A model generated the notes under the pieces. The model did no database searches. It was not told the origin of the DNA and worked only from the letters and a program-made list of their open reading frames with translations. A program made the translations under genes and the position numbers. This document shows positions 6,082 to 12,487 of a DNA stretch of 13,316 bases, piece by piece; the first letter of the stretch is position 1, and every line of letters begins with the position of its first letter. Origin of the DNA: Solirubrobacteraceae bacterium (GTDB taxonomy: Bacteria; Actinomycetota; Thermoleophilia; Solirubrobacterales; Solirubrobacteraceae); assembly GCA_019683665.1 (NCBI GenBank), contig JADGIB010000071.1, positions 1 through 13,316 of the forward strand, read 5' to 3'.

Positions 6082-7380
6082 ATGCTCTACGACAAGGCGC
6101 GCATCTTCGTGCAGGGCGGACGCGGCGGCGACGGCTCGCAGTCGTTCCGCCGCGAGGCCCACGTGCCCCGCGGCGGCCCCGACGGCGGCGACGGCGGCCG
6201 CGGCGGCGACGTCGTGCTGCGGGTCGACGACTCGCTGCGCGACCTGCAGTCGTTCAAGCGCAAGGCCCACTACAAGGCGCGGCCCGGCCAGCACGGGCAG
6301 GGCGCCAACCGCGTCGGCGCCGACGGCCCCACGCTCGAGGTCGCCGTCCCGCCCGGCACCGTCGTGACGTCCGAGGACGGCCTGCACGTCGACCTCGTCC
6401 ATCCCGGCCAGCGGGTCGTCGTCGCCCGCGGCGGCCCGTACGGGCGCGGCAACAAGCGCTTCGCGAGCGCGACCCGCCAGGCGCCGCGCTTCGCCGAGCG
6501 GGGGCTGCCCGGCGAGGAGCGCTGGCTGGAGCTGCGCCTGAAGCTGCTGGCCGACGTCGGGCTCGTCGGCCTGCCCAACGCGGGGAAGTCGTCGCTGCTG
6601 CGGCGCCTCACGCGCGCGGACCCGAAGGTGGCCGACTACCCGTTCACGACGCTGGAGCCCGTCCTGGGCACCGTCGAGCGCGACGGCCGCCAGCTCGTCA
6701 TCGCCGACATCCCCGGGCTGATCGAGGGCGCCAGCGAGGGCGCCGGGCTCGGCCACGACTTCCTCGCCCACGTCGAGCGCACCCGGGTCCTCGTCCACGT
6801 CCTCGACCTCGCGCCGCTCGACGGCAGCGACCCGGCCGACAACCACGCGGTCATCGAGGCCGAGCTGGCCGCGCACGACCCGCGCCTGGCCGCGCTGCCG
6901 CGGATCCTCGCCCTGTCGAAGGCCGACCTCGTCCCCGAGGAGGACGCGGCCGCCGCGGCCGAGCTGTGGCGCGAGACGCTCGACGACGACATCCCGGTCG
7001 TCGTGACCTCGAGCGCGACCGGCCGCGGCCTCGACGAGCTCGTCGGGCTGCTGTTCGAGCGCGTCCCGGTCGCGCAGGCCGAGGCGCTGCCGATCGAGGC
7101 GCCCGGGGAGGAGGCGCTGGCCGAGCACCGCACGTTCCGCCCCGCCGCCCGGCGCGAGTTCCACGTCGAGCGGACCGGCCCCGGGAGCTTCCGGGTCGTC
7201 GGCGAGGGCATCGAGCGGCTCCTGGCCCGCTACGACCCCGACAACGAGGAGGCGATGGCCTACCTCGAGCACCGCCTCGCGCGCATCGGCGTCATCCGCG
7301 CGCTCCAGGACGCCGGCTTCGAGCCCGGCGACGAGGTCGAGATCGGCGACGTCGTGTTCGAGCTGGACCCGGGGGCGTGA
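6082..7380 (+). CDS. obgE: GTPase ObgE/CgtA (50S ribosome assembly)
   Basis: Essential P-loop GTPase that binds the 50S particle and links ribosome assembly to stringent response and growth. The 432-residue protein has all three Obg domains. The glycine-rich Obg fold is at about 2-158 (GGRGGDG, GGPDGGDGGRGGDV). The G domain has G1 GLPNAGKSS (163-171), the G2 threonine in YPFTT (189-190), G3 DIPGL (209-213), G4 SKAD (279-282) and G5 SSA (310-312). A C-terminal OCT domain lies at about 365-428. The G4 motif is usually NKxD, so SKAD is a substitution in the guanine-recognition loop. The start MLYDKARIFVQGG matches the family. No strong Shine-Dalgarno is seen. Its stop overlaps the antiporter start, and placement soon after rplU-rpmA is classical. 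Confidence 0.97.
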   Translation: MLYDKARIFVQGGRGGDGSQSFRREAHVPRGGPDGGDGGRGGDVVLRVDDSLRDLQSFKRKAHYKARPGQHGQGANRVGADGPTLEVAVPPGTVVTSEDGLHVDLVHPGQRVVVARGGPYGRGNKRFASATRQAPRFAERGLPGEERWLELRLKLLADVGLVGLPNAGKSSLLRRLTRADPKVADYPFTTLEPVLGTVERDGRQLVIADIPGLIEGASEGAGLGHDFLAHVERTRVLVHVLDLAPLDGSDPADNHAVIEAELAAHDPRLAALPRILALSKADLVPEEDAAAAAELWRETLDDDIPVVVTSSATGRGLDELVGLLFERVPVAQAEALPIEAPGEEALAEHRTFRPAARREFHVERTGPGSFRVVGEGIERLLARYDPDNEEAMAYLEHRLARIGVIRALQDAGFEPGDEVEIGDVVFELDPGA

Positions 7381-8543
7381 TGACCGTCGTCGACGCCGCC
7401 TCGTTCCTCGTCATCATCCTCTGCGCGGGGGCCGCGGCCGCGTTCACGGCGGTCGTCGCGCCGCGCCTCGTCGTCCCGGTCGTCGTCGTCGAGCTCGCGC
7501 TCGGCATCCACGTCGGCCCCCAGGTCCTCGACCTCGCCGTCGTCGACCACTTCACCGAGTTCTTCGCGAACCTCGGCCTGGGGATGCTCTTCTTCTTCGC
7601 CGGCTACGAGATCGACGTCGAGCGCATCAAGGGCGGCCCGCTGCGGCGCGCCGGCCTCGGCTGGGTGATCTCGCTGCTGCTCGCGCACGCGGCGGCGGGC
7701 GTGCTCTGGCTCGTCGGGCTCGTCGACGCGCCCGTCTACGTCGCCTGCGCGATGGCGACGACCGCGATCGGGACGCTCCTGCCGATCCTGGCCGACACCG
7801 GCGACCTGCGGACCGCGTTCGGCACCCAGCTGCTGGCCGCCGGCGCCGCGGCCGAGTTCGGCCCGATCATGCTCATGACGATCTTCCTGTCGACCGACCA
7901 GCCCGGCCACCAGGTCGCGATCCTCATCGCCTTCGTGCTCGTGTCGCTGCTGGTCGGCGCGGTGGCGGTCCGGTCGGCCGGCCGCACCTGGCCGGTGCTC
8001 ACCCGCACGCTGAACTCCTCCAGCCAGCTCGCGGTGCGCCTCGTCGTCGTCATGGTCATCGCGCTGCTCGCGCTCGCCGCCGAGATGGGCCTCGAGGTGC
8101 TCCTCGGCGGGTTCATGTCCGGCCTGATCTTCCGCCAGGTCGTCGGCCGCCACGACGTCGAGGTGCTCGAGTCGAAGCTCACCGCGGTCGGCTACGGCTT
8201 CCTGATCCCGTTCTTCTTCGTCGTCTCCGGCATGAAGTTCGACCTCGACGCGCTCCTGGGCAGCGCGACCGCGCTCGCCCTGCTCCCGCTCTTCCTGGCC
8301 CTGTTCCTCGCCGTGCGCGGCCTGCCCGCGCTCGTCCTCTACCGGGGCGTCCTCGACGGGCGCGCCCGGCGGGCGCTCGCCCTGTACTCGTCCACCGAGC
8401 TGCCGCTCGTCGTCGCGATCACCGCGCTCGCCGTCGACGCCGGCACGATGGACCCGGCGATCGCCGCGTCGCTCGTCGGCGCCGGCATCGTCTCGACGCT
8501 CGGGTTCCCGCTGCTGGCGATGCGGCTGCGCGCGACCGCCTGA
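7380..8543 (+). CDS. CPA2-family cation:proton antiporter (Kef/Nha-type membrane protein)
   Basis: Integral membrane exchanger of the monovalent cation:proton antiporter-2 family, expected to swap Na+ or K+ for protons. The 387 residues are nearly all hydrophobic, with about 11-12 membrane segments and no cytosolic TrkA-N/RCK domain as in KefB/KefC. Family marks are ANLGLGMLFFFAGYEID (63-79), the helix-breaking ATTAIGTLLPIL (126-137), AAAEFGPIML (156-165) and IPFFFVVSGMKFDLD (276-290). The ion-binding aspartate of the usual QD or ND pair seems replaced by E159. The ATG shares its A with the obgE stop; a GTG one codon earlier is equally possible. It ends four bases before proB. Its position between obgE and proB suggests co-transcription with proline synthesis, perhaps for osmotic or pH stress (inference). 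The substrate ion cannot be told from sequence. Confidence 0.88.
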   Translation: MTVVDAASFLVIILCAGAAAAFTAVVAPRLVVPVVVVELALGIHVGPQVLDLAVVDHFTEFFANLGLGMLFFFAGYEIDVERIKGGPLRRAGLGWVISLLLAHAAAGVLWLVGLVDAPVYVACAMATTAIGTLLPILADTGDLRTAFGTQLLAAGAAAEFGPIMLMTIFLSTDQPGHQVAILIAFVLVSLLVGAVAVRSAGRTWPVLTRTLNSSSQLAVRLVVVMVIALLALAAEMGLEVLLGGFMSGLIFRQVVGRHDVEVLESKLTAVGYGFLIPFFFVVSGMKFDLDALLGSATALALLPLFLALFLAVRGLPALVLYRGVLDGRARRALALYSSTELPLVVAITALAVDAGTMDPAIAASLVGAGIVSTLGFPLLAMRLRATA

Positions 8544-8547
8544 GCCG

Positions 8548-9621
8548 ATGGCCCGCTACGTCGTCAAGCTGGGCTCGGCGATGGCCTCCCAGGACGCGGT
8601 CCTGGAGGCCGTCTGCGACGAGGTCGCCCGCCGGCGCGCCGCCGGCGACGACGTCGTGCTCGTCTCCAGCGGGGCGATCGCCCGCGGCCTCATCGCGCTC
8701 GACCGGCCCGACCGGCCCAGCGCGATCGACGAGCTGCAGGCGCTCAGCGCCGTCGGCCAGGGGAAGCTGTTCCGCCTGTGGGACGAGGCGCTCGCCGCCC
8801 GCGGCGTCACCGGCGCCCAGGTGCTGCTGACGCTGTTCGACCTCTCCTACCGCGAGCACTACCTCAACGCGCGCCAGACGCTGCAGCGGCTGCTGGCGTG
8901 GGAGATCGTCCCGGTCGTCAACGAGAACGACACGACGGCGACCGAGGAGATCTCCTTCAGCGACAACGACTTCCTCGCCGCCCAGGTCGCGATCCTCGTC
9001 GGGGCCGACCTGCTCGTCGTCCTCACCGACACCGACGGGGTCTTCACCGCCGACCCGCGCCGCGACCCGGACGCGCGGCTCGTCCCCGAGGTCCGCGACA
9101 TGGCCGAGCTCGACGCGCTCCAGATCGGCCACAACACCGGGCCGATGGGGACCGGCGGGATGCGCTCGAAGGTCGTCGCCGCCGAGATCGCCGCCGCGGG
9201 CGGCATCGAGACCGTCATCTGCAGCGGCGTGCGGCCGGGCGCGCTGGCGCGGGCGCTCGACGGCGCGCCGGAGGGGACGCGCTTCCGGGCCGGCGGGCCG
9301 CGGTACTCGTCGTTCAAGCTGTGGCTGAAGTACGCGCGCCCGAGCCAGGGGACGATCCACGTCGACGCCGGCGCGGCGCGCGCGCTGCGCCACGGCGGGA
9401 CGTCGCTGCTGCCGGTCGGGGTCGTCGGCGTCGAGGGCGACTTCGACGTCGGCGACGCGGTCGACGTCGCCTTCGACGGCGAGCCGGTCGGCAAGGGCAT
9501 CGCCAGCTACAGCGCGGCCGAGCTGCGCCAGGTCGCCGGCCTGAAGTCCTCCGAGGTGCGCGAGCGGCTGCCGCGCGCGGGGGAGGAGGCGATCCACCGC
9601 GACCACTTCGTGCTCGCCTGA
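8548..9621 (+). CDS. proB: Glutamate 5-kinase
   Basis: Phosphorylates L-glutamate with ATP, the first and usually proline-inhibited step of proline synthesis, in the cytoplasm. The 357-residue protein has an amino-acid-kinase domain with VVKLGSA (5-11), VSSGAIA (39-45), NENDTT (125-130), SDNDFLAAQVA (138-148), TDTDGVF (160-166) and GTGGMRSK (201-208). A C-terminal PUA domain follows (about 268-345, GTIHVDAGAARAL onwards). The end EAIHRDHFVL is typical of ProB. The usual glycine-threonine of the N-terminal nucleotide loop reads GS here, a mild change. The ATG is four bases after the antiporter stop and gives the standard N-terminus; no strong ribosome site is visible. proA follows 18 bases later. 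Confidence 0.97.
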   Translation: MARYVVKLGSAMASQDAVLEAVCDEVARRRAAGDDVVLVSSGAIARGLIALDRPDRPSAIDELQALSAVGQGKLFRLWDEALAARGVTGAQVLLTLFDLSYREHYLNARQTLQRLLAWEIVPVVNENDTTATEEISFSDNDFLAAQVAILVGADLLVVLTDTDGVFTADPRRDPDARLVPEVRDMAELDALQIGHNTGPMGTGGMRSKVVAAEIAAAGGIETVICSGVRPGALARALDGAPEGTRFRAGGPRYSSFKLWLKYARPSQGTIHVDAGAARALRHGGTSLLPVGVVGVEGDFDVGDAVDVAFDGEPVGKGIASYSAAELRQVAGLKSSEVRERLPRAGEEAIHRDHFVLA

Positions 9622-9627
9622 ACGGCG

Positions 9628-9633
9628 TACCCT
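9628..9633 (+). promoter_or_regulatory. Possible leaderless promoter -10 (TACCCT) for proA
   Basis: TACCCT lies in the 18-base gap between proB and proA, and its last base is six bases before the proA ATG. This is the spacing expected if transcription began at the ATG itself (leaderless mRNA, common in actinobacteria). No Shine-Dalgarno precedes proA, which fits. No clear -35 is seen. This is inference from motif and spacing. Confidence 0.3.
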
Positions 9634-9639
9634 TGTCGA

Positions 9640-10878
9640 ATGGCCGTCGCCACGCCCACCGTCACCGACATCTGCCGCGAGGCCAAGCGCGCCTCGCGCG
9701 CGCTCGCGCAGCTCGACACCGCCGCCAAGGACGCGGCGCTGCACGCGATCGCCGACGCGCTGGTCGAGCGCACGCCGGAGATCCTCGCCGCCAACGCGCG
9801 CGACCTCGAGACGGGCCGCGAGGCCGGCCTGTCGAGCGCGCTCATGGACCGGCTCGCGCTCGACGAGGCCCGCGTCGCCGCGATGGCCGCCGGCGTGCGC
9901 CAGGTCGCCGCGCTGCCCGACCCGGTGGGCGAGGTCGTCGACGGCCGGCGGCTGCCCAACGGCCTCGACCTGCGCAAGGTCCGCGTGCCGCTCGGCGTCG
10001 TCGCCGTCGTCTACGAGGCGCGGCCGAACGTGACGATCGACGCCGCCGCGCTGTGCCTGAAGTCGGGCAACGCGATCGTCCTGCGCGGGTCGTCGTCGGC
10101 CGCGCACTCGAACGCGGTCCTGTCGCAGATCGCGGCGGCCGCGGCGCCGGCGGGGGCGATCCAGCTCCTCGGCGGCGGGCGCGAGGCGCTGGCCGAGCTC
10201 GCGACCCAGGACGGGCTCGTCGACCTCGTCATCCCGCGCGGCGGCGAGGGCCTGAAGGCGGCGCTCCAGGAGGTCGCGACCGTCCCGGTCATCTACGCCG
10301 CGTCGGGCAACTGCCACGTCTACGTCGACGCGAGCGCCGACCTCGACCAGGCGCTCGAGATCGTCGTCAACGCCAAGACGCAGCGGCCCGGCGTCTGCAA
10401 CGCGGCCGAGACGCTCCTCGTCCACGCCGACGTCGCCGAGGCGTTCCTGCCGCGCGCCGCCGCGGCGCTGCGCGAGGCCGGCGTCGAGCTGCGCGGCGAC
10501 GAGCGGGCGCGGGCGATCGCCGAGATGGGCGAGGCGGCCGCCGCCGACTGGGACACCGAGTTCCTCGCGCTCGAGCTCGCCGTCGGCGTCGTCGACTCCG
10601 TCGAGGCGGCGATCGACCACGTCAACGAGCACGGCTCCGGCCACTCGGAGGCGATCGTCACCCGCGACACGGCGGCGGCGCGCGCGTTCCAGCGCGGCGT
10701 CGACGCGGCCTGCGTCTACGTGAACGCGTCGACGCGGTTCACCGACGGCGGCGAGTTCGGGATGGGGGCCGAGATCGGCAACTCGACCCAGAAGCTCCAC
10801 GCGCGCGGCCCGATCGGCCTGCGGGAGCTGTGCACGTTCAAGTACCTCGTGGAGGGCGACGGGCACGTCCGGGCGTAG
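9640..10878 (+). CDS. proA: Gamma-glutamyl phosphate reductase (glutamate-5-semialdehyde dehydrogenase)
   Basis: NADPH-dependent reduction of the ProB product to glutamate-5-semialdehyde, the second proline step. The 412-residue protein has the ALDH-like fold with the ProA signatures VYEARPNVT (124-132), LKSGNAIVLRG (140-150), the catalytic cysteine C253 in QRPGVCNAAET, and the C-terminal block NASTRFTDGGEFGMGAEIG (362-380) followed by STQKLHARGPIGL. Within that block IGNSTQK has Asn where the E. coli protein has Val or Ile. The start MAVATPTVTDICREAKRASR is normal, and length is in the usual range (about 410-420). The stop is TAG, where most genes here use TGA. The last 14 bases probably overlap nadD. 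Confidence 0.97.
   Translation: MAVATPTVTDICREAKRASRALAQLDTAAKDAALHAIADALVERTPEILAANARDLETGREAGLSSALMDRLALDEARVAAMAAGVRQVAALPDPVGEVVDGRRLPNGLDLRKVRVPLGVVAVVYEARPNVTIDAAALCLKSGNAIVLRGSSSAAHSNAVLSQIAAAAAPAGAIQLLGGGREALAELATQDGLVDLVIPRGGEGLKAALQEVATVPVIYAASGNCHVYVDASADLDQALEIVVNAKTQRPGVCNAAETLLVHADVAEAFLPRAAAALREAGVELRGDERARAIAEMGEAAAADWDTEFLALELAVGVVDSVEAAIDHVNEHGSGHSEAIVTRDTAAARAFQRGVDAACVYVNASTRFTDGGEFGMGAEIGNSTQKLHARGPIGLRELCTFKYLVEGDGHVRA
10851..10856 (+). promoter_or_regulatory. Shine-Dalgarno-like GGAGGG that may set a non-canonical nadD start
   Basis: GGAGGG lies near the end of proA, eight bases before an ACG at 10865 that is in the nadD frame. Starting there gives the ordinary NadD N-terminus SGRRLGILGGTFNPPH. 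The same bases encode part of ProA's VEGDGH, so the match may be coincidental. Confidence 0.35.
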
Positions 10879-11488
10879 GCTCGGCATCCTCGGCGGCACG
10901 TTCAACCCGCCGCACATCGGGCATCTGGTCTGCGCCCAGGAGGCGCTGGACCAGCTCGGCCTGGACGCGGTCGTGCTCGTGCCGACCCGCGTCCCGCCGC
11001 ACAAGGAGGCCCCCGACGACCCGGGGCCCGAGGTGCGCCTGGCGCTCTGCGAGGCGGCGGTGGCGAAGGACGCGCGGCTGGGCGTGTCGCGGATCGAGCT
11101 GGACCGGCCGGGGCCGTCCTACACGATCGATACCCTGCGGGCGATCCATGCGACGTCGCCAGGTGACGAGCTGACGTTCATCGTCGGAGGGGACATGGCC
11201 GCGAGCCTCCCCGAGTGGCGCGAGCCCGAGGCGCTGCTCGACCTGGCGGTGCTCGGCGTCGCCGAGCGCTCCGGGATCGGCCGCGACGAGATCCTCCGCT
11301 CGCTGGACGGGCTGCGCGGCGTGCCCGAGCGGCTGCGCTTCTTCGCGATGCCTCGCCTGGACGTCTCCTCGACCGACATCCGCGACCGGGTGCGCGCGGG
11401 TCGGCCGATCCGCTACCTCGTGCCCGACGACGTGGCGCGCCTCATCGGCGCGCGGGCGCTCTACCGGACGGAGGTGCACCGCTCTTGA
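10865..11488 (+). CDS. nadD: Nicotinate-nucleotide adenylyltransferase (start uncertain, possibly ACG)
   Basis: Transfers AMP from ATP to nicotinate mononucleotide, forming deamido-NAD in NAD synthesis. From the ACG at 10865 the protein has about 207 residues, normal for NadD. Nucleotidyltransferase motifs are GGTFNPPHIGH (10-20), FIVGGDMA, and SSTDIR (168-173) followed by GRPIRYLVPDDVARLI. The frame runs back to a TGA at 10721-10723 with no ATG, GTG or TTG before GGTFNP. The first canonical start, GTG at 10973, would remove the nucleotide-binding motif. I chose ACG because GGAGGG lies eight bases upstream and the N-terminus looks normal. Alternatively one G is missing after base 10875: GTGAGG would give nadD a GTG start and proA a TGA stop, like the GTGA junction of rodA and rng. 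The gene identity is firm; the start is not. Confidence 0.85.
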   Translation, partial: TSGRRLGILGGTFNPPHIGHLVCAQEALDQLGLDAVVLVPTRVPPHKEAPDDPGPEVRLALCEAAVAKDARLGVSRIELDRPGPSYTIDTLRAIHATSPGDELTFIVGGDMAASLPEWREPEALLDLAVLGVAERSGIGRDEILRSLDGLRGVPERLRFFAMPRLDVSSTDIRDRVRAGRPIRYLVPDDVARLIGARALYRTEVHRS

Positions 11489-11856
11489 GCACGCCCCAGC
11501 TCACCTCGGACCAGCTCGCCGACGCGATCGCCGAGCAGGCCGCCGACAAGAAGGCGTCCGACATCGTCGTCCTCGACCTGCGGGGCGCGATCGGCTACAC
11601 GGACCTGTTCGTCATCTGCACCGGCAACACCGACCGCCAGGTGAAGGCGATCCACGACGGGATCCACCAGGCGCTCAAGGAGCAGCACGGGCTGCTGCCG
11701 CGGCGCGTCGAGGGCCTCGCCGAGGCCCGCTGGGTCCTCATGGACTACCTCGACGTCGTCGTCCACGTGTTCACGCCCGAGACGCGCGAGTTCTACCGGC
11801 TTGAGCAGCTCTGGGGCGAGGTCCCCAGCCGCGTCTACGAGCCGGCCGCCGGCTAG
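11485..11856 (+). CDS. rsfS: Ribosomal silencing factor RsfS
   Basis: Binds ribosomal protein L14 and blocks joining of the 50S and 30S subunits, lowering translation under starvation. The 123-residue protein is almost wholly the RsfS/DUF143 domain: ASDIVVLDLRGAIGYTDLFVICTGNTDRQVKAI (24-56), then RRVEGLAEARWVLMDYLDVVVHVF (73-96) and the end ETREFYRLEQLWG (99-111). The start is TTG, overlapping the nadD stop as TTGA, with GGAGG (11470-11474) ten bases upstream. It gives MSTPQLTSDQLADAIAEQAADKKA, a typical N-terminus. Pairing with nadD is classical bacterial synteny. The stop TAG (11854-11856) shares the palindrome CTAG with the stop of the convergent TetR gene. Confidence 0.96.
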   Translation: MSTPQLTSDQLADAIAEQAADKKASDIVVLDLRGAIGYTDLFVICTGNTDRQVKAIHDGIHQALKEQHGLLPRRVEGLAEARWVLMDYLDVVVHVFTPETREFYRLEQLWGEVPSRVYEPAAG

Positions 11857-12449
11857 ACCCGCCAGCCGAGCTGCGTGCGGGCGTAGTCGCGGCAGATCTC
11901 GAGCATGTGCTCGCGGTCGATGCGCCGCGAGCCGGTCACGACCTGGATCGTCAGCCCGTCGAAGAACGCCGAGAACCGCGTCACGAACTCGCGCAGGTCG
12001 CGGTCGGGGGCGATCTCGCCGTCGGCCTGCGCCTGGCGCAGCACGTCGAGCTGCAGCGCCTGCCACTGGTCCTCGAGGGCGGCGGTGAACGCGGCGACCC
12101 GCTCGTCGCGGGGCGCGATCTCCCAGGCCTCCAGCCACAGCAGGAGCTTGAAGTCGCCCGGCCCGGCCGGGGCCATGACCTCGAGCATCGCGTTCCAGCG
12201 GTCGGCCGCGCGGGGGAGGTCCTCGAACCGCGCGAGCGCCTCGTCGCGCAGCCGCTCCTCGACCGCGGCGAGCGACTGCAGGAACAGGTCGGCCTTCGAC
12301 TCGAAGTAGTAGAGGACGTGCCCGGGGCTGATGCCCACCCGCTTGGCGACGTCAGCGATGCGGGTCCCCTCCAGGCCCTGCTCGGCCAGGACGGTGCAGG
12401 CGGCGTCGAGGATCGCGTCGCGTCGCTGTGCCCGCCCGGTTGCGCTCAT
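11853..12449 (-). CDS. TetR/AcrR-family transcriptional regulator
   Basis: One-component regulator of 198 residues. The N-terminal helix-turn-helix domain is clear: AILDAACTVLAEQGLEGTRIADVAKRVGI (12-40) and SPGHVLYYFESKADLF (41-56). The C-terminal half (about 80-195) is helical, Trp-containing and resembles the BetI-like TetR ligand/dimer domain (KLLLWLEAWEIAPRDERV). The ligand cannot be read from sequence. The ATG at 12449 is the natural start. The reading frame stays open far upstream because of high GC, but those residues are the antisense shadow of the neighbour. It lies 38 bases downstream of the siderophore-interacting protein gene on the same strand, so the two may be co-transcribed and the regulator may control iron uptake or itself (inference). 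Confidence 0.92.
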   Translation of the reverse strand: MSATGRAQRRDAILDAACTVLAEQGLEGTRIADVAKRVGISPGHVLYYFESKADLFLQSLAAVEERLRDEALARFEDLPRAADRWNAMLEVMAPAGPGDFKLLLWLEAWEIAPRDERVAAFTAALEDQWQALQLDVLRQAQADGEIAPDRDLREFVTRFSAFFDGLTIQVVTGSRRIDREHMLEICRDYARTQLGWRV

Positions 12450-12456
12450 GGCGCGC

Positions 12457-12462
12457 ACCCTA
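12457..12462 (-). promoter_or_regulatory. Possible leaderless promoter -10 (TAGGGT) for the TetR gene
   Basis: On the minus strand, TAGGGT ends seven bases before the TetR ATG, nearly the same spacing as TACCCT before proA. It lies in the 38-base gap after the siderophore-interacting gene. No -35 match is seen. It would let the regulator be made independently of its upstream neighbour; this is inference. Confidence 0.3.
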
Positions 12463-12487
12463 CGGGTTCCGGCGGCTGCGGGTGGCA

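Noticed and set aside
5337..6083. Minus-strand open frame across rpmA and the gap before obgE
   Set aside because: Pro/Gly/Ala/Arg-rich with no motif, and it lies over rpmA. I see no coding signal on the minus strand in the gap itself.
10876..10881. TAGGCT as a leaderless promoter box for nadD
   Set aside because: Six to seven bases downstream there is only ATC/CTC, not a usable start, and the hexamer includes the proA stop codon. The match is probably coincidental.
8419..11004. Very long open frame on the minus strand opposite proB and proA
   Set aside because: Its product is a low-complexity Arg/Ala/Asp/Val mixture without any motif, and the plus strand carries two unmistakable enzymes. 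It is a GC-rich shadow frame.
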